64,000 nucleotides of DNA from JACCZX01 sp963710675 (GCA_963710675.1 CAVQBE010000019.1:124001-188000), one strand, 5' to 3'; numbered from the stretch's first letter, positions 34,613 through 44,562 are shown. Notes: generated by a model from the letters alone, not told the origin. Made by a program: numbers and translations.

Positions 34613-35662
34613 TCAATGAACGACGCTCCGCGGCGGGCCGGCCAGGCTCAACGCCAGATCGGTCAATTCTAGCCATACGTTGCTGTCGGTCTTCGGTGCG
34701 AGCAGGCCTTTCGCAAGCCGGTCAATGTCTGCGGCGCGTTGCAGAGCTGCTTCGAGCGCGCCTGGCGAGATGCGTGCAAGAGCGCGCTCGAACAACCTTT
34801 CGCGCGGTCCCCATAGGCGGTTCTCCCGTGCCGCCACCGAAAACGGCCGTCCAGCATCGACGTGCGCCTTCACCCTTAACAGCGTGCGCAATTCTTCGGT
34901 AATCACCCATAGGACCAGCGGCGTGCCTTCGCCTTCGGCCTCGAGTCCGGCCATCGTCTTGCGAACACGCGCAGCATCGCCGGTCAACATCGCTATCGGC
35001 AACTGGAAAACGTCGTAGCGGGCAACGTTAAGCACGCTGTCGGTCACCTGTTCGAGCGTCAATTGGCCGCCGGGATAAAGCAGCGCCAACTTGACCACTT
35101 CCTGGTGCGCGGCAAGCAAATTACCTTCGACCTTGTCAGCCATGAACTCGAGCGCTTCGCGCCCGGCGTTTTGATTTTGTCTTGCGAGGCGCCGCGAGAT
35201 CCACTGCGGCAATTGCGCGCGGTCGACCGTGTCGATTTCGACCATGACACCGGCGCGCTCGAGTGCTTCAACCCACCGGGCCTGCCGATCGCGGCGCTCG
35301 AGACGTGGCACCGAGACAATCGTCATCACGCCGTCGAATACGCTCGAAGCGTGTGCTTCAAGCGCTTTTGCACCTGCGATGCCGGGCTTGCCGCTTGGCA
35401 GACGAAGCTCGACGATCTTTTTTTCAGCAAACAGCGACAAGCCCTGCGCAGCCTCCGCGAGCTTTGACCAGTCGAAGCGTGCGTCGGCATTCAACACGTC
35501 GCGCTCCGCGTAGCCCAAGCGGCGCGCAGTCAGACGGATTGCATCCTGCGCTTCGAGCGATAGCAACGGCTCGTTGCTGGCGACCACAAATATCGGCGGC
35601 AACGATCCAGAGCGCTGCGCACGCGTCAGCAATCCGTCCAATGCGTCATTTCTAAGTTGCAC
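34613..35662 (-). CDS. holA: DNA polymerase III subunit delta HolA
   Basis: Clamp-loader subunit that opens the sliding clamp. GTG start at 35662 (QLRNDALDGLLTRAQRSGSL); it overlaps the end of lptE by 11 bases. 349 residues. PIFVVASNEPLLSLEAQDAI, LSLFAEKKIVELRLPSGKPG, FMADKVEGNLLAAHQEVVKL and VFQLPIAMLTGDAARVRKTM are typical of the AAA+-like delta fold; residues of an ATP site are absent, as usual for delta. Conserved order lptE-holA-proA. Confidence 0.94.
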   Translation of the reverse strand: MQLRNDALDGLLTRAQRSGSLPPIFVVASNEPLLSLEAQDAIRLTARRLGYAERDVLNADARFDWSKLAEAAQGLSLFAEKKIVELRLPSGKPGIAGAKALEAHASSVFDGVMTIVSVPRLERRDRQARWVEALERAGVMVEIDTVDRAQLPQWISRRLARQNQNAGREALEFMADKVEGNLLAAHQEVVKLALLYPGGQLTLEQVTDSVLNVARYDVFQLPIAMLTGDAARVRKTMAGLEAEGEGTPLVLWVITEELRTLLRVKAHVDAGRPFSVAARENRLWGPRERLFERALARISPGALEAALQRAADIDRLAKGLLAPKTDSNVWLELTDLALSLAGPPRSVVH

Positions 35663-36143
35663 TTGGCTTGATTCCCTGCAGGCGGTTGACGATCTGACGC
35701 ACCAGATCGCTTTGCATATCGCGATACAGCAACGCTTCCTCCGACTCCTTGGCCAGCAGTTCAGACTCGTTGAAGCTGATATCGCGCCTTGCAATCAACG
35801 ATGTCGGTGCGATCAGCTCGATTCCTTCCTGATCGACGACGCGGAAGGTTGTGCGTAGCCTAAGTTGATACTCGCGCGCACGCCCCTGGGCATTGATCGA
35901 AAGTACTTCGCGCTCGCGCTGTTCGCCGAGCAATTCGACTATTGCCTGCGCATCTTTCCTGTCCGGTACCACGGTTGCATTAGTAGAAGATCGCACTACG
36001 CGACCAATTTCCGCACCAATCGGTGAGTTGACCGGCAGTGATAAATACAGGCGCTCGATGGGCAGAGTTTGCGAGCCTCGGAGCTGGAAGCCACAGCCTT
36101 GTATCAGCAGGACGAGCGCGGCAACGATCAGAATGCGACGCAT
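35652..36143 (-). CDS. lptE: LPS-assembly lipoprotein LptE
   Basis: Outer-membrane lipoprotein plug of the LptD translocon. Lipobox: LIQGC after MRRILIVAALVL, so lipidated Cys at residue 17. GFQLRGSQTLPIERLYLSLP is the standard LptE start; REYQLRLRTTFRVVDQEGIE and EALLYRDMQSDLVRQIVNRL follow. 163 residues. Three bases after leuS, upstream of holA. Confidence 0.95.
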   Translation of the reverse strand: MRRILIVAALVLLIQGCGFQLRGSQTLPIERLYLSLPVNSPIGAEIGRVVRSSTNATVVPDRKDAQAIVELLGEQREREVLSINAQGRAREYQLRLRTTFRVVDQEGIELIAPTSLIARRDISFNESELLAKESEEALLYRDMQSDLVRQIVNRLQGIKPSAT

Positions 36144-36146
36144 CGA

Positions 36147-38808
36147 TCAAACCGCGATAGTGACAAGCTTCGGTCGTACGACCTTGGAAAATTTGATCGG
36201 GCGGCCTTCGACGAATCGGATGACGTTGGCGTCGGCAAGAGCAGTCGCGGTGATCGCGGCGTCTTCAGCGTGCGTTGGTACGCGGATCGAGCCGCGCACT
36301 TTGCCGTTAACCTGAACCACGAGCTCCATCTCGTCTTGTATCAGCGCTGCGGCGTCGACTCTCGGCCACGACGCATCGATGATTTCCCCGTGCTCGCGTG
36401 AAAGTCCGAGCTCGTTCCACAGCGCGTGTGTGATGTGCGGCGCCAGCGGGTACAGCACCCGCAGCAGGATCCCCATTGATTCGCGCACCACTGGCGGGCT
36501 CACAGCTGGATGGCCCCCGTTGCTGGACTTCGCCTCCTCCAACGCGTTGAGCATCTTCATCGCCGCCGAAACCACGGTGTTGTAGTGCATTCGTTCGTAG
36601 TCAGCGTCGGCCTGTTTTAAAAGCATGTGAATCTCGTGACGCAACGCTCGATCGTTCGCTGACAGCGATGCCGCGTCGACCGCGCCGGCGTGCAGCATCG
36701 ATTCCCGCAGCTGCGAACCGAGACTCCATAAGCGGCGCAGGAAGCGGTGTGTGCCGTCGGCGCTGGAGCTTGACCAGGGTGCGCTCTGATCTGGCGGGCC
36801 GGCAAACATGACGAATGCCCGCGCGGTGTCCGCTCCAAACCTCGCAATGATGTCGCGCGGCTCGACGACGTTGTTCTTGCTTTTCGACATCTTCTCGGTG
36901 CCGCCGTAATGGACCGGACCGCCGTCTTCGGCGGCGGTGACCTTGATCGGCCGGCCACGATCGTCGTATTCAACGTCGATTTCGCTCGGGTAGTACCAGC
37001 GCTTTCTGCCGGCCTCGTCTTCGCGGTAATAGCACTCTGCTGTCAGCATGCCCTGCGTGAACAGGCGCTTGAAAGGCTCGTCGAACTTGACCAGCCCCAT
37101 ATCACGCATTACCTTGGTCCAGAACCGCGCATACAGCAGATGCAGCACCGCGTGCTCGATGCCGCCGATGTACTGATCCATCGGCATCCAGTAATCGTTG
37201 CGCTGATCAACCATCGCGCTCGCATTGTCCGGCGAGCAATAGCGCATGTAATACCAGGACGAATCGACGAACGTGTCCATCGTGTCGGTTTCACGACGGG
37301 CGTCTCGCCCGCAACGCGGGCAGCGGCACCGTAAGAACGGCTCGTACTTGTTCAGCGGGTTGCCGCTGCCATCGGGAACGAGGTGCTCGGGCAGCACGAC
37401 GGGCAGATCCTTCTCCGGTACTGGTACGACACCGCAGTCTGCGCAGTGAATGATTGGAATCGGTGTGCCCCAGTAGCGCTGGCGCGAAATGCCCCAGTCG
37501 CGCAACCGCCACTGAACCTGTTTGTCGCCCAGCCCCATCTTCTGCAGATCGGCAGCGATTGCGTCGACAGCAGCTTCATACATCAACCCGTCGTACTTGC
37601 CTGAGTTGACGCACGCGCCGTGCTCCTTGTCGGCATACCAGTCCTGCCAGGCGTCGCTAGAAAATTTACAGCCACCATTTGCGGGCGCTAGATGCGGCGC
37701 AACGGCGATCACGTCCTTGATCGGCAACCCATACTTCTTTGCAAACTCAAAATCGCGCTCGTCGTGGCCTGGCACGCCCATCACCGCGCCTTCGCCATAG
37801 CCCATCAACACATAGTTGCCGATCCATACCGGTATCTTGTCGCCGGATAGCGGATGAGTAACGGCAAATCCGGTCTGAATGCCTTTCTTCTCCATCGTTG
37901 CAACATCGATCTCCGATGTCGTGCCGCGTTTGCATTCCGCAATAAAGGCCGCAAGCTCGGGCTTGCCACGCGCCAGGTGCGAAGCCAGCGGGTGTTCAGC
38001 AGCGATCGCGACGAAAGTGACGCCCATGATCGTGTCCGCGCGCGTGGTGAATACCCGCAAAAGCTTCTGCTCGCCGTCGAGCGTGTACGGGAATCCAAAA
38101 TTGACGCCAACGCTCTTGCCGATCCAGGCATGCTGCATTGCTCGCACATGCGGTGGCCAGTCCAGCTGGTCCAAGTCTTCCAGCAGCTCGTCGGCGTACT
38201 TGGTGATCGCGAGGTAGTAGCCCGGGAATCTCGCGCTTCTCGACGATCGCATCGGAGCGCCATCCGCGCCCGTCGATCACTTGCTCGTTGGCCAGCACGG
38301 TCTGATCGACCGGATCCCAATTGACGACCTGCGTCTTGCGGTACGCAATGCCTGACTCGAGCATCTTCAGGAACATCCACTGGTTCCATACGTAATACTC
38401 TGGCTTGCACGTGGTCACCTCGCGCGACCAGTCGAAGGCGAGCCCGAGCGGCTCCATCTGCGACTTCATGTCAGCGATATTGGCGTACGTCCATTCCGCC
38501 GGCGGCACTTTCTTGTCGATCGCCGCGTTCTCCGACGGTAGGCCGAACGCGTCCCAGCCCATCGGCGTCATTACGTTGAAGCCGCGCATGCGTTGCACGC
38601 GATACAACACGTCGTTCAATGTGTAATTGCGCACGTGGCCCATGTGAAGCTTGCCGCTCGGGTACGGAAGCATCGAGCACACGTAGAACTTCGGCTTCGT
38701 CTTGCCGTCAGCACCTTTCGTATGCTCGACGGCGCGATAAGCATTCGTCGCACGCCAATGGCGCTGCGCTTCGGCCTCGATCGCCTGCGGTTCGTACCTG
38801 GGATTCAT
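36147..38808 (-). CDS. leuS: Leucyl-tRNA synthetase (one frameshift)
   Basis: Class Ia synthetase charging tRNA-Leu. Start ATG 38808 (MNPRYEPQAIEAEAQRHWRA). HIGH motif: MLPYPSGKLHMGHVRNYTLN. Editing domain with TRADTIMGVTFVAIAAEHPL, a Cys-rich insert (IHCADCGVVP, RCRCPRCGRDA), and KMSKS in GTEKMSKSKNNVVEPRDIIA; C-terminal anticodon and Leu-specific domains end in RGSIRVPTHAEDAA. The frame shifts once near 38220 (REIPG then YYLAITKYADELLEDLD), an extra C. About 886 residues after correction, close to the E. coli enzyme. Confidence 0.95.
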
Positions 38809-38881
38809 CGAACGATTATATGGGGCGCATCGTCGATGCTTCAGTTTTAGCGTCGCTAAGGCCCTAAACTCGCGCCCTCGT

Positions 38882-41800
38882 ATGAATCTGCTCGCCCATC
38901 TCAACGAGCGGCAATTGGCCGCGGTCACACTTCCGAATCAATCAGCGCTGATACTGGCCGGCGCGGGCAGCGGCAAAACGCGCGTACTGACTACGCGCAT
39001 TGCCTGGCTGATTCAGACAGGACAGGTCTCGCCTCAAGGCGTGCTGGCCGTCACGTTCACCAACAAAGCCGCGAAAGAAATGCTGACTCGACTGTCGGCA
39101 ATGCTGCCCATTAACACGCGCGGCATGTGGATCGGCACATTTCACGGACTGTGCAACCGGATGTTGCGTGCGCATTGGCGTGATGCAGGGCTGCCGTCAA
39201 CCTTTCAGATTCTGGATCAGGCCGACCAGCTCGGTGCGATCAAGCGATTGTTGAAAGCCAACAACATTGACGACGAGCGCTACCCGCCGCGCAATGTTCA
39301 ACTTTTTATCAACAGCTCTAAGGAAGCCGGGCTGCGCGCGAATGCGGTCGAAGTCAATGATGACTACAACCGAAAATTTGTGGAGCTGTATGCGCAATAC
39401 GATGCGCAATGCAACCGTGAAGGCGTGGTGGACTTCGCGGAGCTTTTGCTGCGATGCTATGAGCTTCTGAATCGAAACGAGATGCTGAGACAGCATTATC
39501 AAGACCGGTTCCGCCACGTCCTGGTCGACGAGTTCCAGGACACGAATCGGTTGCAGTACGCGTGGCTGAAGCAGCTTGCTGGCACCAATAACGCGGTGTT
39601 TGCGGTGGGCGACGACGATCAATGCGTGCTGGCCGGCACCGAAGTGATGATGGGTGACGGCACAGTGAAGCCCGTCGAGCAGATTCGCGTCGGCAATATC
39701 GTCAGGTCGTGCATCGGCGGCGGCAAGATGGGCTCGTCACGCGTCTGGCGTGTGCACTATCGCACCGAGCAAACGCGGCTTGTCACGATCCGCACGCAAA
39801 AAGGCAAGACGCTGACGACGACACCCGAGCACGTGCACTTCGCCGGTTACGCGGTCGGCCACATGCCTGCGCGATTTTTCCTATACATGATGATGAAACC
39901 CGGCGTCGGCTACCGGCTCGCTGTTTCCGGTCATCGCAGAGCCCGGCACAGCAAGTATCTGCCGCCCGGGTTTCGCTACCGTGCCCGCAAGGAAGGCGGG
40001 GAGCAGATCTGGATCATCGGCACTTATGAAGGGTCGGTCGAAGCGCAGGAAGACCTTGCGGTGATCTCTCTCAAATACGGTCTGCCGATGCGTGCGTTTA
40101 CCGCGGGCCGTAAGCGCAAGGGCGAAGCCGGCGTCCCACGCGAATTTTTTGAGCTGAACACCGAACGCGCCGCCAAGTGGTTGCTGGCCGACCGCGGACT
40201 CGCGTTCGATCATCCTGACGATCGTCGCCGCCCGTCGTTTGGTGATGAGGGTGATGTGATCATCAGCATGTGCAGTGATTCGCGTCGTGACAAGCCTGAT
40301 CACCGGATCTACGCGCGCACTTGCAACGAGACCTCCATGCAGCATGCGCTGAAGGCGGGCTTCGTGATGAAGCCGATTACCGAAGGCAAGGGCGGCTGGG
40401 CCGCAAAGTTCTGGCGCCGTGACTATGGCACCGCGATAGAAGACGCATCACGCTTGCGCGCTGTGCTGGGCGGGCGACTGATTCAGCGTGCCCGGATTGG
40501 CAAGGGCTATTTGCCGCTGATCCAAGCCCAATACGTGCGCGCCGGGATGGCGGTCGCCGACTCAAAGGGGGCGTACGACATCGTGCGGGAAGTCGAGCTG
40601 CACGACGCCGAATCGCAGACGGTCTACGACCTTGACATCGAAGATTCGCACAACTTTATCGCCAACGGCATCTGTACCCACAATTCGATCTACGCGTTTC
40701 GCGGCGCCAATGTGGGCAACATGGCGGATTTCGAGCGCGAATTTCACGTCCGAAACCTGATCAAGCTCGAGCAGAACTATCGCTCAGGCGGGCACATCCT
40801 CAACGCTGCCAACGCGCTGATTTCGAACAATCAACGCCGCCTGGGCAAGGATCTGTGGACGGACGCCGGCGAGGGTGAGCAAGTTCGCATCTACGAAGCG
40901 CAAACCGACGGCTACGAAGCTGCCTGGATGGTCGAAGAGATCAAGAGCCTGATTGCCGAAGGCTATTCGCGCGGCGAAATTGCCATCCTGTACCGCTCGA
41001 ACGCGCAGTCGCGGGTGATCGAGCACGCGTTGTTCAATGCGGCGATTCCGTACCGCGTCTACGGCGGGCTTAGGTTTTTCGAGCGTGCTGAAGTCAAGCA
41101 CGCATTGGCGTACCTGCGCTTGATTGAAAATCCAGCGGACGACACCGCGTTCCTGCGCGTGGTGAACTTTCCGCCGCGCGGAATCGGAGCACGCACGCTG
41201 GAACAGCTCGGCGATGCCGCACGGGCGAATGGGCAGACGCTGTACGCCGCGGTCAGTGCGTTACGCGGCAAGGCAAGAACGAACCTGGGCGCATTCGTTG
41301 ACCTGATCGACAAGCTGCGCAGCGAGATCGCGGACTTGCCGCTGTCAGAAATTGTGGCGGCAGTGATTCAGCAGAGCGGGCTGATCGGCCATTATCAAAC
41401 CGAAAAGGAAGGCGAAGAGCGCATCGAGAATCTGAATGAGCTGGTTAACGCTGCAGCGGCGTTTGTGATGGAAGAGGGATACGCGGCCGATTCTCCCGGC
41501 GCCCAAAGCGACGCTGAAACAGCGCAGCTGTCCCCGCTAGCGGGCTTCCTGTCGCATGCATCGCTTGAAGCGGGCGACAACCAGGCGCAGGCAGGTCAGG
41601 ATGCGCTGCAGATGATGACCGTGCATTCGGCGAAGGGGCTCGAGTTCCAGGCGGTCTTTATCGGCGGGCTTGAGGAAGGACTTTTCCCGCACGAGAACAG
41701 CATGAACGAACCCGGCGGACCCGAGGAAGAGCGCCGCCTGATGTATGTCGCGATTACTCGAGCACGGCAGCGCCTGTACGTCAGCTTCGCGCAAAGCCGG

Positions 41801-42136
41801 TTGCTACACGGTCAGACGCGCTACGGCATCAAGTCGCGATTTATCGAAGAGCTGCCTGAGGGTGCAGTGAAGTGGCTGACGCCACGCGTCCGCACAAGTG
41901 CCGGTGGGCGCTTCGGTCAGTGGCACGACACCGGCCTGGCGCCGTCGGTGCGAACTTCAGTCGCGCGCGAAAAGCCGACGCACGGCTATCGCATTGGTCA
42001 GTCGGTCAACCATGCGCGCTTTGGCGAAGGCGTCGTAATCAATCTGGAAGGAAACGGCGACGATGCGCGCGCTCAGATCAACTTCGGACCGCAGGGCATC
42101 AAGTGGCTGTCACTGGCGGTCGCGAAGCTGACTTGA
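38882..42136 (+). CDS. uvrD: UvrD/Rep/PcrA-family DNA helicase carrying an intein
   Basis: SF1A 3'-5' DNA helicase for mismatch and excision repair. The 1084-residue precursor contains a 354-residue intein; the spliced protein is 730 residues, near E. coli UvrD (720). Motifs: Walker A LILAGAGSGKTRVLTTRI, Ia LAVTFTNKAAKEML, II HVLVDEFQDTNRLQYAWL, III GDDDQ (intein) SIYAFRGA, IV KLEQNYRS, V MMTVHSAKGLEFQAVFIGGL, VI RRLMYVAITRARQRLYV. The C-terminus ends in a Tudor-like RIGQSVNHARFGEGVVINLE. It is divergent from leuS, 73 bases away. Without splicing, motif III would be disrupted and the helicase inactive. Confidence 0.95.
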   Translation: MNLLAHLNERQLAAVTLPNQSALILAGAGSGKTRVLTTRIAWLIQTGQVSPQGVLAVTFTNKAAKEMLTRLSAMLPINTRGMWIGTFHGLCNRMLRAHWRDAGLPSTFQILDQADQLGAIKRLLKANNIDDERYPPRNVQLFINSSKEAGLRANAVEVNDDYNRKFVELYAQYDAQCNREGVVDFAELLLRCYELLNRNEMLRQHYQDRFRHVLVDEFQDTNRLQYAWLKQLAGTNNAVFAVGDDDQCVLAGTEVMMGDGTVKPVEQIRVGNIVRSCIGGGKMGSSRVWRVHYRTEQTRLVTIRTQKGKTLTTTPEHVHFAGYAVGHMPARFFLYMMMKPGVGYRLAVSGHRRARHSKYLPPGFRYRARKEGGEQIWIIGTYEGSVEAQEDLAVISLKYGLPMRAFTAGRKRKGEAGVPREFFELNTERAAKWLLADRGLAFDHPDDRRRPSFGDEGDVIISMCSDSRRDKPDHRIYARTCNETSMQHALKAGFVMKPITEGKGGWAAKFWRRDYGTAIEDASRLRAVLGGRLIQRARIGKGYLPLIQAQYVRAGMAVADSKGAYDIVREVELHDAESQTVYDLDIEDSHNFIANGICTHNSIYAFRGANVGNMADFEREFHVRNLIKLEQNYRSGGHILNAANALISNNQRRLGKDLWTDAGEGEQVRIYEAQTDGYEAAWMVEEIKSLIAEGYSRGEIAILYRSNAQSRVIEHALFNAAIPYRVYGGLRFFERAEVKHALAYLRLIENPADDTAFLRVVNFPPRGIGARTLEQLGDAARANGQTLYAAVSALRGKARTNLGAFVDLIDKLRSEIADLPLSEIVAAVIQQSGLIGHYQTEKEGEERIENLNELVNAAAAFVMEEGYAADSPGAQSDAETAQLSPLAGFLSHASLEAGDNQAQAGQDALQMMTVHSAKGLEFQAVFIGGLEEGLFPHENSMNEPGGPEEERRLMYVAITRARQRLYVSFAQSRLLHGQTRYGIKSRFIEELPEGAVKWLTPRVRTSAGGRFGQWHDTGLAPSVRTSVAREKPTHGYRIGQSVNHARFGEGVVINLEGNGDDARAQINFGPQGIKWLSLAVAKLT
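39623..40684 (+). mobile_element. Intein in helicase motif III (354 aa)
   Basis: In-frame protein-splicing element. Residue 1 is Cys (CVLAGTEVMMGDGTVKPVEQ, block A), block B has TTTPEHVHF with the T-x-x-H at residues 67-70, block F is TVYDLDIEDSHNFIANG (residues 333-349) and block G is ICTHN with penultimate His and terminal Asn; the next extein residue is Ser. All residues needed for class 1 splicing are seen. The middle (about 80-325) is long enough for a homing endonuclease, but I find no LAGLIDADG motif; it includes EQIWIIGTYEGSVEAQEDLA and SLKYGLPMRAFTAGRKRK. From memory, similar inteins sit at this same site in other UvrD/PcrA-type helicases. Confidence 0.93.
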
Positions 42137-42147
42137 GGCGTTATCGA

Positions 42148-42651
42148 TCAGTGGCCCGCTCGCGTTAAATAGCCTCGAAGCGCATACGTCACTTCGGACT
42201 GCCTGGTGACATCGGTGCGAGCACAGAGCCTAACGCCGGTGTCGAATGGGTCAAAGAACGCTCGCAACCAAATGACTTCTCCCGCTGCGAACGTAGGAGG
42301 TGTGTGCCACGAGCGGTCATAGGTGGAGCCCGACGAGAGTTTGACGCGCGACCACGCCAGTTGGGTCGGCGCAATTTCGGTTCCGCGAACGACTTCCACG
42401 ATGCAAGTGTTCGCGGAAGTATTCGCGAACCTAGTACCCATACTCAAATCGGTGAGGCGAAAAGTTCGATTTGCAGGCACCGTGAACAACTTTTTGAGCG
42501 CTCCGGTTCCGGGTAAGCCACCATCTGCAATCGATCCTATGGCTTCCATCGGATCGCCCGCGATGCCCGGCGAGATAATGACCGGCACTTGTGCGGCTGC
42601 GCCAAACGACGCAGCGAAAGCAAGTCCAACAGCCAACGTACGAAGCTTCAT
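42148..42651 (-). CDS. Secreted hypothetical protein
   Basis: 167-residue protein with a clear signal peptide (MKLRTLAVGLAFAASFGAAA, cleavage before QVPV) and no membrane helix. The mature part is beta-rich (KKLFTVPANRTFRLTDLSMG, NTCIVEVVRGTEIAPTQLAW, VIWLRAFFDPFDTGVRLCAR) with two Cys that could form a disulfide. I do not recognise the family. It converges on the helicase gene with 11 bases between stops and is not obviously part of an operon. Confidence 0.65.
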   Translation of the reverse strand: MKLRTLAVGLAFAASFGAAAQVPVIISPGIAGDPMEAIGSIADGGLPGTGALKKLFTVPANRTFRLTDLSMGTRFANTSANTCIVEVVRGTEIAPTQLAWSRVKLSSGSTYDRSWHTPPTFAAGEVIWLRAFFDPFDTGVRLCARTDVTRQSEVTYALRGYLTRAGH

Positions 42652-42850
42652 GTTCGGTTCTCCCCCTTATGGTGACGAGAGCGTAGGGGCGCGTCAGATG
42701 TTTGTCTACGAAACGACGGCCTCAAAATATGCCGTTCGTCGCGAGCGGTCGAGGCATCGCCTAGTCGATCGCAGTTAGTGCCGACTGACGTGTCGCGCTA
42801 GCATCGGCTCGAGAATGCTGCATAGTGGTCGGGCACTTTGTGCCCACCAG
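42652..42850. promoter_or_regulatory. Spacer between the secreted-protein gene and the transglutaminase gene
   Basis: 199 bases with no gene. It should carry the promoter of the secreted-protein gene (minus strand). Near its right end GGGCAC-TTT-GTGCCC (42831-42845), extended by TGGT and ACCA with one bulge, forms a stable hairpin five bases beyond the transglutaminase stop. It has no T tract, so it may end that transcript in a rho-assisted way. Confidence 0.45.
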
Positions 42851-43720
42851 TCAACTAACGTTGTCCGTTGATAGCGCTTCGTTGCAGTGATGCGGTTGCA
42901 CGATGCCGCGTGATGCGTCCTCGACAGCGTTGGTGCGGATCACTGGCGCCTGCGATACGACACCGCCGAAGATTGTCGCGAAAGCGACGTCCGCCGCGTC
43001 GCGTCCGGTGCCGAAGCGCACGAAGCCCATCGGGATTGCTGTACCGGATGGGTCGAATATGTACCAGCGGTCACCTAGAAACGCCTCGACATAGGCGTGA
43101 AAGTCGGGCGGGCCGAGCGCGGGATCGGCGCCATAGTCGGTCCCGGTGGTGAAGCGCGCCGGGATGTTGAGCGCGCGGCACAGAGCAATCATTAGGTGCG
43201 TGAAGTCGCGGCAAACACCTACCTGCTCGATCAGAGTATCCACTGCCGACGTGTTCGCATTGGACGTGTTGGAGCGGAAGCTGACGCGTCGATTGACCCA
43301 ATCCCGAATTGCCTGCACCCGGCTGTAACCTTGCAGCAGGCTTCCGAACTCATTGTTCGCGAGCTTGTACAGCCGGTCCGACTGGCAGTAGCGGCTTGGA
43401 TAGATGTAGCTGATCACCTCGAGCGGCAAACGTGATATGGGCACCTCTGCTAGCTGCGATGCATCGGCGCAATGATGCGTGAGGTCCACTGTCGCCGCAT
43501 ACGTCAACTTCAGCGGGCCGGGCTGCGCGCGCACGCGCATGTAGCGGTTGCCGGTTAGCGGATCGGTGTACATCTGCGGAGAAATCGGCTGACTGAGCTG
43601 CAGGTTTTCCGACTCGATTACTTGACTCCGCGTCTGCGCTGCATGAATGTTGAAGACGAAGTCAGCCCCGTACTGGTCGACTTGATAGTTCAGTTCAACA
43701 TACAGTTCCAGGCGAATCAT
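42851..43720 (-). CDS. Transglutaminase-like cysteine protein
   Basis: Transglutaminase/protease-like superfamily protein of 289 residues. N-terminal beta domain (RLELYVELNYQVDQYGADFV) as in bacterial transglutaminase-N proteins, then the catalytic triad: Cys in EQVGVCRDFTHLMIALCRAL, His in PPDFHAYVEAFLGDRW and Asp in YIFDPSGTAIPMGFVRF. No signal peptide is seen. Many relatives lie beside circularly permuted ATP-grasp and alpha-E genes, which are not present here. Substrate unknown. Confidence 0.87.
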   Translation of the reverse strand: MIRLELYVELNYQVDQYGADFVFNIHAAQTRSQVIESENLQLSQPISPQMYTDPLTGNRYMRVRAQPGPLKLTYAATVDLTHHCADASQLAEVPISRLPLEVISYIYPSRYCQSDRLYKLANNEFGSLLQGYSRVQAIRDWVNRRVSFRSNTSNANTSAVDTLIEQVGVCRDFTHLMIALCRALNIPARFTTGTDYGADPALGPPDFHAYVEAFLGDRWYIFDPSGTAIPMGFVRFGTGRDAADVAFATIFGGVVSQAPVIRTNAVEDASRGIVQPHHCNEALSTDNVS

Positions 43721-43794
43721 ATTGCGGGTGCTTCTGGGTTCAGTTGCCGCGGCGAGTTAGGGAAGAAGTGTGCGCCAATTCGTAGGCAAGCGAA

Positions 43795-44562
43795 TTACTC
43801 AGCGGTTTCGATCAGGCTGCGGTAGATCGGATACTGCGTCGCATACCCAATGCTGATCAGTATCAACGCAATCGGGGCGAACAGCATCGAGGCGAGTTCA
43901 GCTGAAGCGCCAAATATTTGCAGCAGTTGGGTGACAAGAAAAATAACCGCGAATGAGAGCGCGGACAGCGCTGCCCCCAGCATCAGAAATGGCCATCGAT
44001 TGCGCCAGCACGTGAAGAACGAGAAGAAGAGCGCCTTGGCGACCGGGAGGCGATGCCATGCCACCAACTGCGGTGCGAACCACGTCACCATCAGTATTGG
44101 CAAATAGACAAGTCCGGCCACGATGATTGCATCCCACGGAAAGTTCTGTCCGACTGAGGTTGGGTCGACTTGACCGTCGACCAGCTTCCATTTGGCCAAC
44201 TCGTCGGCGGCTAGAAGCGAGACGAGTGTCACTAGCAGTAGTACCAACGCCGCATTGACGAAGCCAAGCAGAGCAAGTTCCTTGCGCTGCTGTTGATCGC
44301 GAAATGGTTCCACCATCAGGGTGGGCATCGGCATCTTGCCGCGCTCGGCGTCGCGGCCGGCAAGTGTGAGACCAAGCGTGCCAAACGGAACCAAGACTGC
44401 TGCGAGGGGCAGACCAACAAACGGCACATACGCCAGCAGCGACACGCCGATCGTGTACAGAATTACCAGCGAAGTGAACGCAAAGGGTTGTCGCCTGTAC
44501 AGCCTCAACGCATCGCGCAGCCAGGTCAGGCCGGCGCGCGCGGGCAACGTTTTAACGATCAT
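43795..44562 (-). CDS. BPSS1780 family membrane protein
   Basis: Integral membrane protein of unknown function, of a family named for a Burkholderia pseudomallei gene and common in Burkholderiales. Start chosen at MIVKTLPARAGLTWLRDALR; an ATG four codons upstream (44574) is also possible. About six helices (SLVILYTIGVSLLAYVPFVG, IIVAGLVYLPILMVTWFAPQ, FLMLGAALSALSFAVIFLVT). It sits beside thrB in many betaproteobacteria. No active-site residues are evident. Confidence 0.82.
   Translation of the reverse strand: MIVKTLPARAGLTWLRDALRLYRRQPFAFTSLVILYTIGVSLLAYVPFVGLPLAAVLVPFGTLGLTLAGRDAERGKMPMPTLMVEPFRDQQQRKELALLGFVNAALVLLLVTLVSLLAADELAKWKLVDGQVDPTSVGQNFPWDAIIVAGLVYLPILMVTWFAPQLVAWHRLPVAKALFFSFFTCWRNRWPFLMLGAALSALSFAVIFLVTQLLQIFGASAELASMLFAPIALILISIGYATQYPIYRSLIETAE

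Noticed and set aside
39860..40610. LAGLIDADG endonuclease in the intein
   Set aside because: I scanned the middle domain and could not find even a relaxed LAGLIDADG repeat, so I left the nuclease type open.
39623..40684. Insertion as a separate gene, insertion sequence or chimeric assembly
   Set aside because: It is exactly in frame, has every splicing residue at both junctions and a restored helicase motif, and has no terminal repeats or target duplication.
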